Positions 31,870 through 41,553 of a stretch of 43,481 nt of DNA are shown one piece after another (position 1 is the stretch's first letter; each line of letters begins with the position of its first letter). The stretch comes from Bacteroidales bacterium (lineage in GTDB: Bacteria > Bacteroidota > Bacteroidia > Bacteroidales > UBA932). Made by a program: the position numbers and the translations under genes. The stretch lies in the NCBI GenBank assembly GCA_030695025.1, contig JAUYTX010000069.1, positions 1 to 43,481 of the forward strand, in the 5' to 3' direction. The notes under the pieces are model-generated. The model saw only the letters and a list, made by a program, of their open reading frames with translations. It had not been told where the DNA came from and made no database searches.

Positions 31870-34671
31870 TTAAAGATAACAGCCTGTAACAGATTCAGGA
31901 TTCGCTCTTATCTGTTCGGGAGTGCCTTGTGCTACAATTCTACCGCCCTTCTCTCCCCCCTCAGGTCCAAGGTCAAAAATATAATCAACAGAGCGAAGTA
32001 CATCAAGGTTGTGCTCAATAATCATTACTGTATTTCCCTGGTCGGTTATCTTCTGCAAAACCTCAAGCAAAACACGCACATCTTCAAAATGGAGGCCGGT
32101 TGTGGGTTCGTCAAGTATATACAATGAGTTTCCTGTTCCTCTTTTGGAAAGCTCGGTCGCCAGCTTTACCCGCTGACTTTCACCTCCGCTTAGGGTTGTT
32201 GATGGCTGTCCCAACTTAACATAGCCAAGCCCCACCTCTTCCAAAGCCCTTATTTTATGCACAATAGATGGAATGTGCTCGAAAAACCGGAGTGCTTGAG
32301 TAATTGTCATTTCAAGTACATCGTAGATATTTTTTCCTCTGTACTTTACAGCAAGCGTGTCGGCAAGATATCTCTTTCCATTACACTCCCTGCAGTGCAC
32401 ATGAACTGCAGGCAAAAAGTTCATCTCAATCATCTGCAACCCCGCTCCACGACACTCTTCACATCTGCCACCTTTAACGTTAAACGAAAACCTTCCCGAT
32501 TTAAAGCCTCTGATTTTGGCATCATTGGTCTCGGTGAAAAGCTTTCTTATATCGGCAAATACATTTGTATAGGTTGCCGGATTACTCCTTGGGGTACGAC
32601 CGATAGGCGACTGGTCAATCTCGATAAGTTTGTCGATATTCTCAATTCCCGTAATCGCTTTGTAGGGAAGAGGCCTGTATAGGGAGTGGTAAAAGTGTCT
32701 GCTCAAGATTGGCATCAGAGTCTCGGTTATCAGAGATGATTTACCGCTTCCGCTCACCCCGCTCACCCCTATGAACAGCCCTAAAGGTATTTTTAGATTT
32801 ACCTGCTTAAGGTTATTTCCGGTAGCTCCGCTCAGTTCAAGATACTTCCCATTGCTTGTTCTCCTCTTTTCGGGAACATCAAACTTTTTAACCCCTGTCA
32901 AATAATCAAGAGTTAATGAGTTATACCCTTTGATCTCTTCCGGTGACATCTCTTTAATTGTGCTTGGCTCCCCTGAAAAGAGGAGTTTACCTCCCTTATC
33001 TCCCGCTCCCGGGCCCAAATCGATAAGCCAGTCTGCAGCTGTCATCATCTCCTGATCATGCTCTACAACCATTACTGAATTGCCCTCATCTCTGAGTTTT
33101 TTGAGTGACTCGATTAGCTTTATATTATCTCTCTGATGAAGGCCTATGCTGGGTTCATCAAGAATATAGAGTACATTAACAAGTTTTGACCCTATCTGGG
33201 TTGCAAGACGTATTCTCTGACTCTCTCCTCCGCTCAGACTTCTTGTGCTTCTGTCAAGTGAAAGGTAATTTAGGCCAACATCTTTAAGGAACCCTATTCT
33301 GTCTTTAAGCTCCTTTATTATATCCCTGGCTATGGTTCGTTCTCTCAGTTCCAGTTTGTCAGGCAGCTTATCTGTCCAGTCAGCAAGATGATCGATATCC
33401 AGTGAAGATATCTCGGCAATATTTTTTGAGTCAATTCTAAAATTCAGGGACTCCTCCTTTAGGCGGGTGCCTTTACAAAGCGGGCAAAGAATCTCTTCGG
33501 TGAAACGCTCTTTTTTCTGAATAAGGTCGTCGCTATCCTTGTCACTCTGCTCAATCATCGCTATTACCCCCGAAAAGCTAAGCATATGCGAAGATGCTCC
33601 GCGTGTAACCCTTATGAGCTCATCAGAGCCGTAAATAATGAGGTTAATTGCATCTTCGGGAATATCTTTGATTGGGTCATTTAACGAAAATTCATATTTT
33701 TTGGCAATTCCCTCCAGTTGACTAAAAAGCAGAGTATCTCTTTTAACGCCAATAGGGGTTATACCTCCTAATGCAATCGATTTTGAGTCGTTGGGAATAA
33801 TTTTTGACAAATCTGCCTTTGTTATCATTCCAAGACCTTTGCAGTGAGGGCAGGCACCCTGTGGAGAGTTAAACGAGAAGGTATGGGGGGCCGGTTCCGG
33901 ATAAGAGATTCCGCTTACAGGACACATCAGGTGCTTGCTGAAATACCTCAAATCCTGACTTTCTGTATCAAGAATTGCAATTGTGCCCTTGCCCTGATAA
34001 AGAGCTGTTAGAACAGATTCTCTTATTCGTTTCTCGCCTGCCGCATTTGGCAGTAATTTGTCAATAACAAGCTCTATGAAGTGTGATTTATATCTGTCCA
34101 GAGGTTTTATGGTTGCAAGATCGAAAATTTCCCCATCAACCCTCACCTGCTGGTAACCTTTTCTGACAAGCCCTTCGAACATATCTCTGTAATGTCCCTT
34201 TCTGCCTTTAACAAGTGGTGCCAGCAAAAGGGAGCGCCTACCCTCAAATTCACTTATAATCAGCGATACAATCTGTTCGTCGGAATATTTTATCATCTCC
34301 AGTCCGGTGGCCGGAGAGTATGCCTTGGAGGCTCTGGCGTAGAGCAGCCTTAAAAAGTCGTAAATCTCTGTTATCGTACCAACGGTTGAGCGTGGGTTCT
34401 TGCCTGTAGTCTTCTGTTCAATGGCAATTATGGGGCTTAACCCTGTTATTGAGTCAACATCGGGCCTCTCCAGAACTCCCATAAACTGCCTAGCATAAGC
34501 AGACAGGGTATCCATATATCTCCTCTGACCCTCGGCAAAAATAGTATCAAAAGCAAGAGACGATTTTCCGCTTCCGCTCAAACCCGTTACAACAACGAGC
34601 TTTTCTGAAGGGATCGTTACATCTGCATTTTTAAGATTGTTAACCCTTGCTCCTGTTACCTCAATTGCCAT
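31870..34671 (-). CDS. uvrA: Excinuclease ABC subunit A
   Basis: DNA-damage recognition ATPase of nucleotide excision repair; it loads UvrB onto lesions. It has 933 residues, full length. The first Walker A is G-L-S-G-S-G-K-S at 30-37 and the second is G-V-S-G-S-G-K-S near 632-639. Signature motifs [12 protein letters not shown] and [12 protein letters not shown] are both present, with two Walker B/D-loop segments ([22 protein letters not shown]). The C-terminal zinc module (C-E-E-C, C-R-E-C) is intact. The N-terminal zinc module reads C250-P-V-S253 and later C-P-H-C, so one usual cysteine is serine. It starts 3 bases after the lytic transglycosylase gene. Confidence 0.98.
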   Translation of the reverse strand: MAIEVTGARVNNLKNADVTIPSEKLVVVTGLSGSGKSSLAFDTIFAEGQRRYMDTLSAYARQFMGVLERPDVDSITGLSPIIAIEQKTTGKNPRSTVGTITEIYDFLRLLYARASKAYSPATGLEMIKYSDEQIVSLIISEFEGRRSLLLAPLVKGRKGHYRDMFEGLVRKGYQQVRVDGEIFDLATIKPLDRYKSHFIELVIDKLLPNAAGEKRIRESVLTALYQGKGTIAILDTESQDLRYFSKHLMCPVSGISYPEPAPHTFSFNSPQGACPHCKGLGMITKADLSKIIPNDSKSIALGGITPIGVKRDTLLFSQLEGIAKKYEFSLNDPIKDIPEDAINLIIYGSDELIRVTRGASSHMLSFSGVIAMIEQSDKDSDDLIQKKERFTEEILCPLCKGTRLKEESLNFRIDSKNIAEISSLDIDHLADWTDKLPDKLELRERTIARDIIKELKDRIGFLKDVGLNYLSLDRSTRSLSGGESQRIRLATQIGSKLVNVLYILDEPSIGLHQRDNIKLIESLKKLRDEGNSVMVVEHDQEMMTAADWLIDLGPGAGDKGGKLLFSGEPSTIKEMSPEEIKGYNSLTLDYLTGVKKFDVPEKRRTSNGKYLELSGATGNNLKQVNLKIPLGLFIGVSGVSGSGKSSLITETLMPILSRHFYHSLYRPLPYKAITGIENIDKLIEIDQSPIGRTPRSNPATYTNVFADIRKLFTETNDAKIRGFKSGRFSFNVKGGRCEECRGAGLQMIEMNFLPAVHVHCRECNGKRYLADTLAVKYRGKNIYDVLEMTITQALRFFEHIPSIVHKIRALEEVGLGYVKLGQPSTTLSGGESQRVKLATELSKRGTGNSLYILDEPTTGLHFEDVRVLLEVLQKITDQGNTVMIIEHNLDVLRSVDYIFDLGPEGGEKGGRIVAQGTPEQIRANPESVTGCYL

Positions 34672-34674
34672 CTT

Positions 34675-35592
34675 TTAATTCTCCCTGAAACCCTTTTTGG
34701 GAATCTGCACAGTGTAGATTTTGCGTTGTTTATTCTCCAGCTTGTTTGATCTAATCCACTGGTTATAAATCTTGATCATCTTAAAGTTAGTCCCATGCAA
34801 AGCTGCAAAATCACTCCAGTTCTCAACTGAACCTGTAACCTTTACGGTTTCATACTCCAACGGTTTGAAAAGATCTTCTCTTTTCAGGTTAAACCCATAT
34901 CTGTCAGGATTCTCCATGACAGTTTTAAATGCCAAAGCACGAAAAACATACCGGCCGGTCTCCTCTACAAACTGTGTCTCAAAATAGTTTTGCTGAGACT
35001 GAATTCCTATTCTGTATCGAACATTGCTAAGACCTGTATTGTATGATGCCGCGGCCATAGCCCATGATCCAAACTCTGCATATGCTTTTCTGAAGTAAGC
35101 AGCTGCGGCCCGGGTAGATTTTTCTATGTTATATCTCTCATCAATTTCATTATCCACAACAAGTCCATACTCCCTTGCGGTTGTTGCTAGAAACTGCCAG
35201 TATCCGGCAGCTCCTGCCGGTGAAACTAAAGGCTGCAAAGCACTTTCTGCAATACAGAGGTAGTAGAAATCTTCCGGAATAGCCTCCTCCTTAAGAATAT
35301 CCTTTATCACCTTGCCATATCTGTTGTCAAGCTGAAAAATAAAGATCATTGTCCCGTGCAGATAACTAAGTGTTGTAACCTCTCTCTGTAATGACTCCCT
35401 GACATCAAAGTATTGAAGAGGAACCTCCTCTCCGGCAAACGATATCTGACTTGGAATTGGTGGGAGTTTTATGTCCTGGACAAACTCTCCGGTTTTTTCA
35501 AAAACTGTTGTGTTGTCCTGAGAACCTCCGTTTGTACAGAATGTCAGGAATGGTACCAGAATCAGAAGAAATCTGAAATTTATTTTATTCAT
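34675..35592 (-). CDS. Lytic transglycosylase lipoprotein (MltD/SLT family)
   Basis: Cuts the glycan strands of peptidoglycan, forming 1,6-anhydro-MurNAc ends. It has 305 residues. The signal peptide has a lipobox ending T-F-C with Cys19, so it is membrane anchored in the periplasm. The SLT domain spans about 93-225: [10 protein letters not shown] with the catalytic Glu116, G-A-A-G-Y-W-Q-F near 127-134, [13 protein letters not shown] near 152-165 and A-S-Y-N-T-G near 180-185. A short C-terminal segment may be a degenerate LysM-like region (I-Y-T-V-Q-I-P-K-K), without the full repeats seen in E. coli MltD. Operon member: 16 bases after the MBL gene and 3 bases before uvrA. Confidence 0.92.
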   Translation of the reverse strand: MNKINFRFLLILVPFLTFCTNGGSQDNTTVFEKTGEFVQDIKLPPIPSQISFAGEEVPLQYFDVRESLQREVTTLSYLHGTMIFIFQLDNRYGKVIKDILKEEAIPEDFYYLCIAESALQPLVSPAGAAGYWQFLATTAREYGLVVDNEIDERYNIEKSTRAAAAYFRKAYAEFGSWAMAAASYNTGLSNVRYRIGIQSQQNYFETQFVEETGRYVFRALAFKTVMENPDRYGFNLKREDLFKPLEYETVKVTGSVENWSDFAALHGTNFKMIKIYNQWIRSNKLENKQRKIYTVQIPKKGFREN

Positions 35593-35608
35593 ATCAGGTT
35601 GGTTTGTG

Positions 35609-36250
35609 CTATTCGTATCTTAGGAATGGGTTTGTGTTTTTTTCGTTGGCGATTGTGGTGGCCGGTCCGTGTCCGGGATAAACTGTATAGTCATCGCCAA
35701 GTTTTATGATTTTCCCGAGAAGGGATTCCATAAGTTGATCGTAATCACCACCCGGTAAATCTGTTCTGCCTATGCTCCCTGCAAAGAGAGCATCGCCGGT
35801 AATAACAAACTTGTCGGCCTCACTATAAAAAGAGACACCTCCCCTTGTATGCCCGGGGGTAGTCATCACCTTAAGAAGAGAGTTTCCGAATTTGAGTTCA
35901 TCTCCGTCTTTAAGGTCAACGGTTTCCAATGAAGGCTCCTCTACATTATACCCGAACATATTGCTGTACTGTACTGCTCTCTCGAGATGAGGCTTATCTT
36001 CTGAGTGAATATATGTCTTAACATTCCATTTTTTCGCTACAAAGGCATTACCCATAATGTGGTCAAAGTGGCCGTGAGTATTTAGCAGCATAACCGGCTT
36101 CAGAGAGTTTTCGGATATGAATTTCTCAAGTCTGCCTTTTTCGCTTTCGCTGTAACATCCGGGGTCAACTATCACACAATCATTGGTATCATCCCACAGA
36201 ATATATGTGCACTCCCTGAGGTCGTTAAAATAAAATGTCTTAATCTGCAT
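35609..36250 (-). CDS. Metallo-beta-lactamase-fold hydrolase (glyoxalase II-like)
   Basis: A 213-residue cytoplasmic metallohydrolase. The metal-binding motif is T-H-G-H-F-D-H with H59, H61, D63 and H64. Other ligands are the histidine in P-G-H-T-R-G-G near 132-138, the aspartate in V-I-T-G-D-A-L-F near 150-157 and the histidine in Y-P-G-H-G-P near 193-198. The pattern and length resemble the small glyoxalase-II-like group that hydrolyses thioesters, but it lacks the C-terminal helical domain of classical hydroxyacylglutathione hydrolase, and Bacteroidales generally do not rely on glutathione. The true substrate is unknown. It sits 27 bases after pcm in the same operon. Confidence 0.92.
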   Translation of the reverse strand: MQIKTFYFNDLRECTYILWDDTNDCVIVDPGCYSESEKGRLEKFISENSLKPVMLLNTHGHFDHIMGNAFVAKKWNVKTYIHSEDKPHLERAVQYSNMFGYNVEEPSLETVDLKDGDELKFGNSLLKVMTTPGHTRGGVSFYSEADKFVITGDALFAGSIGRTDLPGGDYDQLMESLLGKIIKLGDDYTVYPGHGPATTIANEKNTNPFLRYE

Positions 36251-36277
36251 CTTTTTATTCTTATTTATTTTTAATAG

Positions 36278-36931
36278 CTACTTATCTTCTATACCGCTTA
36301 ACATAGGAACAAACTTGTAGTCGCCATGTTCACTTTTTGTGAACTCCTCCTCTGAGATCCTGTCCACTACCACCATTCTCTGCGTACCTGTTCCAACCGG
36401 AATAACCATTCTCCCTCCAATCGCAAGCTGTCTTAGCAGCTCGTTTGGGATCTCAGGCGCCCCACAGGTTATTAAAATCCCCTTAAATGGGGCAAATTTT
36501 GGCAACCCGGCAAACCCGTCTCCAAAATAGAGAAGTGGGTTGTGATACTCCAGTCGGGCCAGATTTTTCTGAGCCAGTATATAAAGTGCCTTCTGTCTCT
36601 CTATACTGTAAACCCTGTAACCCATCTCAGCAAGCACTGCTGTCTGATATGCACAACCCGTACCAATTTCGAGTACTTTATCAAATTTTACTGCCTTTTG
36701 CACAAGAAGATGGGTTTGCATAGCAACTGTATATGGTTGTGATATAGTCTGCTTAGCCCCTATGGGCAGAGGTTTATCAAGATATGCAAGATTATCAAGA
36801 CCATGATCAACAAACATGTGTCTTGGGACCTTGTTCATTGCCTCAATTACCCTGGGGTCAAACTCAAATTTTGATAAAAGTTGCGACAGAAGCTGCTTGC
36901 GCCTCCCTTTGTGTTGTAAAGTATCAAACAT
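36278..36931 (-). CDS. pcm: Protein-L-isoaspartate O-methyltransferase
   Basis: Repairs damaged proteins by methylating isoaspartyl residues with S-adenosylmethionine. It has 217 residues, typical for the family. I-S-Q-P-Y-T-V-A-M-Q near 63-72 is the family signature that binds the isoaspartyl substrate. V-L-E-I-G-T-G-C-A-Y-Q-T near 86-97 is the SAM-binding loop, and G-D-G-F-A-G-L-P near 137-144 and I-L-I-T-C-G-A-P near 154-161 follow. It is the first gene of a five-gene minus-strand run. The -7 element at 36936-36943 predicts a transcript start next to the ATG, so the mRNA may have almost no leader. Confidence 0.95.
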   Translation of the reverse strand: MFDTLQHKGRRKQLLSQLLSKFEFDPRVIEAMNKVPRHMFVDHGLDNLAYLDKPLPIGAKQTISQPYTVAMQTHLLVQKAVKFDKVLEIGTGCAYQTAVLAEMGYRVYSIERQKALYILAQKNLARLEYHNPLLYFGDGFAGLPKFAPFKGILITCGAPEIPNELLRQLAIGGRMVIPVGTGTQRMVVVDRISEEEFTKSEHGDYKFVPMLSGIEDK

Positions 36932-36935
36932 AGGG

Positions 36936-36943
36936 CAAAATTA
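36936..36943 (-). promoter_or_regulatory. Candidate -7 element for pcm
   Basis: Reads TAATTTTG on the minus strand, identical to the dNK element at 36958-36965 and oriented away from it. The predicted start (about 36932) lies one base from the pcm ATG, so the transcript would be leaderless or nearly so. No clear -33 match. Confidence 0.5.
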
Positions 36944-36957
36944 CTAAAAGATTTTCT

Positions 36958-36965
36958 TAATTTTG
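36958..36965 (+). promoter_or_regulatory. Candidate -7 element for the deoxynucleoside kinase gene
   Basis: TAATTTTG matches TAnnTTTG; the transcript would begin near 36969, 37 nt before the ATG. Its -33 region would fall on the pcm -7 element, so the two promoters share DNA. Confidence 0.55.
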
Positions 36966-37005
36966 CAGTAGAGAGATCCCTCTGTAATTTCAAAAATTTA
37001 TTATT

Positions 37006-37620
37006 ATGCATATCGCAATAGCCGGAAACATCGGAAGCGGGAAAACCACGCTAACAAAATTACTGTCAAAACATTACAATTGGGACGCTAAATATGAGGC
37101 TGTTGACAATAACCCCTACCTTGCAGACTTTTACAACGATATGCAAAGATGGTCGTTTAATCTGCAGATTTTTTTCCTTCAGGAGCGTTTTAAAGGTATT
37201 GTGGAGATAGAGCGCGATCAAAATGATGTTATTCAGGACAGAACCATTTATGAGGATGCAAGGATATTTGCCCCTAACCTGCACAGCATGGGGCTCATGA
37301 GCACAAGGGACTACGAAAATTATAACTCTCTTTTTGACTTGATGCTCTCTCTGGTAAAACCACCCGATCTGCTAATCTATCTGCGCTCTTCAATTCCAAA
37401 CCTTGTCTCTCAAATTCACAAAAGAGGCCGCGAATATGAAAGCGGAATAAGAATAGATTATCTCTCCGGACTAAACGAGAGATATGAAAAATGGATCAGC
37501 AATTATAAAGATGGTAAAGTACTCATAATTGATGTTGATGAAATCAAATATGAGGATCGTACCGAAGATCTGAGGCATGTAATTGACAGAGTTGATGCCC
37601 AACTTCACGGAATCTTTTAG
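37006..37620 (+). CDS. Deoxynucleoside kinase (dGK/dAK-like)
   Basis: Phosphorylates deoxynucleosides to monophosphates in the salvage pathway. It has 204 residues. The P-loop is G-N-I-G-S-G-K-T-T at 7-15. The D-R-T-I-Y-E-D motif near 82-88 matches the D-R-S/T motif of the deoxynucleoside kinase family, and R-G-R-E-Y-E near 143-148 is the lid-loop arginine region. The sequence resembles bacterial deoxyadenosine/deoxyguanosine kinases more than thymidine kinase. The substrate preference cannot be read securely. It is a single-gene unit, divergent from pcm and convergent with the GHL10 gene. Confidence 0.93.
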   Translation: MHIAIAGNIGSGKTTLTKLLSKHYNWDAKYEAVDNNPYLADFYNDMQRWSFNLQIFFLQERFKGIVEIERDQNDVIQDRTIYEDARIFAPNLHSMGLMSTRDYENYNSLFDLMLSLVKPPDLLIYLRSSIPNLVSQIHKRGREYESGIRIDYLSGLNERYEKWISNYKDGKVLIIDVDEIKYEDRTEDLRHVIDRVDAQLHGIF

Positions 37621-37662
37621 AGAGCAGCCTAAAGAACCGGAACTATCCGGATTTCATAATGA

Positions 37663-38841
37663 TCAGAGTTTTTTGAACTCCTTTATCGCACTCCCAAGTG
37701 CCTCCCAGTAACCTTCGTTTCTGTTTATCCCCTCAACCGAGAAGAGACACACTCCCTGTGATCCTCCGTTTTTGGCGTATCCAAAAAATTCCGGTATTCT
37801 GTCCTTGGGTACATGACCCACAAAGAGGCCTGAGCAGAGAGCTGCAGGATTACCTGCGGCCTTAAGAGCCTCAACTCCCTCTCTGGTTGCTATCTCCACC
37901 ATAGGGTCTTCCCAATTATAAAATTTATGATATATCATCGGGAACAGAATGTCAATGTTTCTGAAATTCACCCACTCTTGTCTTACCAGTTTTTTGGACT
38001 CCTCCGGCGATGCAAAGACAGCTGCAGTAGCTACTTTCCCGTGAGCTTTAATCTCTTTACATAATTCACTTGCAAAAGAGGACAGAACATCCCAGCGGTA
38101 TTGCATCCATTCATTGTTTGATGTAGGGTCCTCAAGTTCCACAGGATCGATTCCGGTTTGGGTTTTAAAATTCTCTCTGCATACTTCACAATAACAGAAA
38201 TCCCATAAAGGATATACCTTATCCTGCACTACGCCCCTTGATTCGTGAAGTCCGTATGGGAGAATTGCGTCGGGGTATCTGATAAAATCAAGATGAACTC
38301 CTGCAAGACCTTCAATAGCTGCAAGCTCGGCAATCCTATCCTTCATATATTCCAACGCTTCGGGGCGGGAAGGGCATAGCCACCTGTAATGCTCCCTGTT
38401 GTATAACTTAATATCAAGGCAAGACTCTCCCTGAGCATTTACCTGATACCATTCCGGATGAGCATTCCTGAGGCTCTTCTCGGTTCTGTTTGTTGTCCAT
38501 ATCCAGGCGTGAAGTTCAATGTTGTGTTTTTGTGCAAATGGCAAAGCTGTCTCTATAATCTTTATGGCTGCACTGTCTCTGAAACTTGATGAATCACCCA
38601 AAACCTCCGGGTATCCGCCGTGGCACTCCAGAATTATTGCATCAATGCCAGCCTCTGCGGCCTTTCCAAAGATCTCTTCCCATTCCAATTCTGTCATGGT
38701 AGTCTTCCCCGACATCCAGGCCCAAACCTTTTTACTGAGCTCAGGCTTCAACCCTTTTTGTGCTGTACACCCCTGTGGGATAAAAGCAAGCAGAGCAAAT
38801 GCCACTGCGAACAGTTTAAGCATTAATTTCAGTTTTTTCAT
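37663..38841 (-). CDS. GHL10-type family 10-like glycoside hydrolase, secreted
   Basis: A 392-residue secreted protein with a signal peptide (about 1-25) and a cysteine at 25 (Q-G-C) that may be lipidated, although the lipobox is not canonical. The rest is a TIM-barrel domain of the family 10-like (GHL10, formerly DUF187) type: W-A-W-M near 40-43, A-G-I-D-A-I-I-L-E-C near 64-73, H-A-W-I-W near 115-119, G-V-H-L-D-F-I-R-Y-P near 180-189 and D-I-L-F-P-M-I-Y near 298-305. Relatives act on bacterial cell-wall or other glycans, but no substrate is proven. A C-Y-C-E-V-C cysteine cluster near 216-221 is notable. It is followed by a PfkB kinase gene on the same strand 29 bases upstream. Confidence 0.88.
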   Translation of the reverse strand: MKKLKLMLKLFAVAFALLAFIPQGCTAQKGLKPELSKKVWAWMSGKTTMTELEWEEIFGKAAEAGIDAIILECHGGYPEVLGDSSSFRDSAAIKIIETALPFAQKHNIELHAWIWTTNRTEKSLRNAHPEWYQVNAQGESCLDIKLYNREHYRWLCPSRPEALEYMKDRIAELAAIEGLAGVHLDFIRYPDAILPYGLHESRGVVQDKVYPLWDFCYCEVCRENFKTQTGIDPVELEDPTSNNEWMQYRWDVLSSFASELCKEIKAHGKVATAAVFASPEESKKLVRQEWVNFRNIDILFPMIYHKFYNWEDPMVEIATREGVEALKAAGNPAALCSGLFVGHVPKDRIPEFFGYAKNGGSQGVCLFSVEGINRNEGYWEALGSAIKEFKKL

Positions 38842-38870
38842 AGATCTATTTATTAACGAGTGTTATTGCC

Positions 38871-39863
38871 TTACTGAAGCAACCCGGTTAACTCCCTTAT
38901 CTCCTGTTTTGCCTTCTTCCACCTTGGTATGTCAATCTTGGGTCCTATAACCTCAACAACCTTTGCCGCCACTAAAGAACCAACCTCGCCACAATCTTTT
39001 AGTGAGAGTCCGTTGGCGTGGGCAAACAGAAATCCTGCTGCATAGATATCTCCCGCCCCTGTTGCGTCTATTGTATCTGCAGGCCAGGCTTCAATATAGT
39101 GATATTCATCACCTTTTTTAACCATAGAGCCATCTTTGCCTATCTTGACTATTGCTGTGTCACACATCTTTGCAATTTCATCTAATGCTTCACGTGGAGT
39201 TTTACCTGTAAAGACCTGGGCTTCGGTTTCGTTGGCGAAAACAATATCAACATAGTTTTCAATGATATCATGTAAAAAGGCGTAGTTGCTCTCAACCACA
39301 TTATAACTGGCCATATCTATTGAAATTATCATTCCCGCCTCTTTGGCCAGCTCTACAGCTCTACGCACAAGGTCTTGATTTTGTACCAGATAACCCTCGA
39401 TATGAAAATAGTCGTGCCCTGCAAATTGCTCAGGTTTAAGATCTTCCGGAATCAGTTCGATTGCAGCTCCAAGATATACGGCAAAAGTTCTCTCGGCATT
39501 TGGGGCTGTAATGAATACCATAGCTCTGCCCGATGCAGCTTTGCCTGTAAAGAGGGTTGATTTTATGCCGTTCCTTGCCTGATCTGATTTAAACAATGAG
39601 CCCAGTTCATCGTTTCCCACTTTGCCAATAAAGGTCGAAGGCATTCCAAGAACGGCCGTTGCGGTAATTGTGTTGGCTGCTGAACCTCCGGCGACATACT
39701 GCACCCCCATTGGTTTTAGTGTTTGCCAAATCTTTTCACCGGTCTCTCTGTCAACATGCTGCATACTACCCTCCGGCAGGTGAAACTGCTCAAGAAGTGA
39801 ATCATCTTCCAAAACTGCCAGTATGTCTGTTAGGGCATTGCCTATTCCCAAAATTGATTTCAC
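38871..39863 (-). CDS. PfkB-family carbohydrate/nucleoside kinase (adenosine kinase-like)
   Basis: A 330-residue ribokinase-fold kinase. The N-terminus I-L-G-I-G-N-A-L-T-D-I-L near 4-15 and A-G-G-S-A-A-N near 57-63 form the first PfkB signature region. D-T-I-D-A-T-G-A-G-D-I-Y-A-A-G near 260-274 is the second signature, with the catalytic aspartate and anion hole. Similar Bacteroidota genes are often annotated as adenosine kinase, which turns adenosine into AMP, but ribokinase or another sugar kinase is possible. The start is GTG at 39863, supported by the motif position. It lies between the GHL10 and racemase genes on the same strand, with gaps of 29 and 43 bases. Confidence 0.92.
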   Translation of the reverse strand: MKSILGIGNALTDILAVLEDDSLLEQFHLPEGSMQHVDRETGEKIWQTLKPMGVQYVAGGSAANTITATAVLGMPSTFIGKVGNDELGSLFKSDQARNGIKSTLFTGKAASGRAMVFITAPNAERTFAVYLGAAIELIPEDLKPEQFAGHDYFHIEGYLVQNQDLVRRAVELAKEAGMIISIDMASYNVVESNYAFLHDIIENYVDIVFANETEAQVFTGKTPREALDEIAKMCDTAIVKIGKDGSMVKKGDEYHYIEAWPADTIDATGAGDIYAAGFLFAHANGLSLKDCGEVGSLVAAKVVEVIGPKIDIPRWKKAKQEIRELTGLLQ

Positions 39864-39906
39864 GTCTTTAATTTTTATGATTTAAATATAGCTTAAAATA
39901 TTCAGT

Positions 39907-40608
39907 TTATCTTTTGCAATAAATAATAGCTGCCTTTGCAAGAATCTCCATTGGGTTTATCAATTCTACCGGGATATCTTTTCTGAAAAGTACAAGCGGT
40001 ATCTCGGTACATCCTGCAATAATAACCTCAGCACCTCTCTCTGTTAATCTATGAGATATCTCTTTAAGCAGCCTTTTTGGCTCCTTTTTATAACCGGCCT
40101 TAACTCCCCTTTTCCCGTAAACGGCCTCCATAACCAACTCCTGCTGCTCATTTTCAGTAGGCAAAACAACCTCCAGACCCAGATTTTCAAGACTCCTCTG
40201 GTACAATTTTGTCCGGATAGTACCTGTTGTCGCCAGTACCCCAATCTTTTTTACGGGCATCTCCTTAATAGATTTTGACGTCAGTTCAATCATATTAAGG
40301 ATTGGTAGTGAAGAGTATTTACTAATCTCTTCTATATAATAATGAGCTGTATTACAAGGGATAATAACAACATCTGCTTTGGCTTTTTCCAGAAGTTTCA
40401 TCCCTTTTATCAGGTATAAAAGTGGCGATTCTCCATTCTCTACAATATTAAGAGTTCTATCGGGAATCTGGGGGTAGTTGTAAATGACTACAGGTATATG
40501 ATCCTGGTCTTTTTTAACCTTTGTATTCTTGATAATGAGGTTAAAAAGGTAAGAGGTGGCCTCAGGTCCCATACCTCCGAGAATTCCCAGAGTTTTTAAA
40601 CTTTTCAT
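39907..40608 (-). CDS. Aspartate/glutamate racemase family protein
   Basis: A 233-residue PLP-independent amino-acid racemase. G-I-L-G-G-M-G-P-E-A-T near 8-18 is the family start. The two catalytic cysteines are in place: C85 (I-I-P-C-N-T-A-H) and C200 (I-A-G-C-T-E-I-P). It interconverts L- and D-forms of aspartate or a similar amino acid. D-amino acids feed peptidoglycan in many bacteria, but the exact substrate is not visible; RacX-like broad racemases share this layout. It is divergent from panC with only a few bases between the longest frames, or 83 bases to the preferred panC start. Confidence 0.93.
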   Translation of the reverse strand: MKSLKTLGILGGMGPEATSYLFNLIIKNTKVKKDQDHIPVVIYNYPQIPDRTLNIVENGESPLLYLIKGMKLLEKAKADVVIIPCNTAHYYIEEISKYSSLPILNMIELTSKSIKEMPVKKIGVLATTGTIRTKLYQRSLENLGLEVVLPTENEQQELVMEAVYGKRGVKAGYKKEPKRLLKEISHRLTERGAEVIIAGCTEIPLVLFRKDIPVELINPMEILAKAAIIYCKR

Positions 40609-40666
40609 TTAATATGCAGATTTTAAGCGAAAAAAAGGTTCTGCGTGCAAAGTTCATATTTTTTTG

Positions 40667-40674
40667 TAGGTTTG
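40667..40674 (+). promoter_or_regulatory. Candidate -7 element for the panCD operon
   Basis: TAGGTTTG matches TAnnTTTG. The transcript would begin near 40678, so panC must start at the ATG at 40692 rather than at 40614. No good TTTG at the standard -33 distance. Confidence 0.6.
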
Positions 40675-40691
40675 CAAAAATTTTCAAATTG

Positions 40692-41552
40692 ATGACAATC
40701 TGTTACACCCTGCCCCAATTTTATAGTGCTATTTCTTTTTTTTCAGATAGTTACGAGGTGGGGTTTGTACCAACAATGGGAGCTTTGCATCAGGGACATA
40801 TCTCTCTTGTAAACAGAGCAGCAGCAGATTGCAAAATTGTTGTAGTTAGCATTTTTGTTAACCCTACCCAGTTTAATAATCCTGTCGATCTTGAAAAATA
40901 CCCACGTACAATAGAGAAGGATTGTGAAATGCTCGAAAAAGCAGGAGCCACAATAGTTCTTATACCTGCCATTGAGGAGATCTATCCACAAAAAGATAAC
41001 AGAGTATTTGATTTAGGTGGATTGGACAGCAATGGGGAGGGACCACGCAGACCTGGTCATTTTAATGGTGTTGCACAGGTTGTAACCCGTCTTTTTGATA
41101 TCGTTAAACCTACATTTGCCTACTTTGGAGAGAAAGACTTTCAGCAGCTTGCAATAATTCGGTATTTCAGCCTAAAACTGAATTATCCGGTTAAAATAGT
41201 CTCCTGTCCAACAATCAGAGAGAGTGATGGTTTGGCTATGAGTTCAAGAAATTTACTCCTGACTTCCGAACACAGGAGAGTGGCACCCACCATATACAAA
41301 ACGCTTAAAAGAGCAGCGGAACTTGCAACGGCACAAAATTTGCCGCAAATTTGCCCTGCACCTCAAGAGCTGACAAAATGGGTAATTTCTGAGATTGACT
41401 CAGAACCTCTGCTTAAAACCGAATATGCCGAAATTGTTGACGCAATTACCCTAAGTCCGGTAAAGAGTTGGGAGGAGGCTGATGAAATTCAGCTATGTAC
41501 GGCAGTATTCGCCGGTGCGGTAAGATTAATTGATAATATAAAACTTAAGTGA
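40692..41552 (+). CDS. panC: Pantothenate synthetase
   Basis: Joins pantoate and beta-alanine using ATP to make pantothenate, the precursor of coenzyme A. It has 286 residues from the ATG at 40692. [10 protein letters not shown] at 27-36 is the HIGH-like ATP-binding motif, F-G-E-K-D-F-Q-Q-L near 143-151 and M-S-S-R-N near 180-184 (KMSKS-like) follow. The longest frame adds 26 residues (from 40614) that are not part of the family and lie upstream of the -7 element. panD, whose product supplies beta-alanine, starts 1 base after the panC stop, so the two are cotranscribed and work in sequence. Confidence 0.96.
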   Translation: MTICYTLPQFYSAISFFSDSYEVGFVPTMGALHQGHISLVNRAAADCKIVVVSIFVNPTQFNNPVDLEKYPRTIEKDCEMLEKAGATIVLIPAIEEIYPQKDNRVFDLGGLDSNGEGPRRPGHFNGVAQVVTRLFDIVKPTFAYFGEKDFQQLAIIRYFSLKLNYPVKIVSCPTIRESDGLAMSSRNLLLTSEHRRVAPTIYKTLKRAAELATAQNLPQICPAPQELTKWVISEIDSEPLLKTEYAEIVDAITLSPVKSWEEADEIQLCTAVFAGAVRLIDNIKLK

Positions 41553-41553
41553 G

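Noticed and set aside
37637-37650. Terminator hairpin between the deoxynucleoside kinase and GHL10 genes
   Set aside because: The stem CCGGA/TCCGG is only 5 bp with no T tract on either side.
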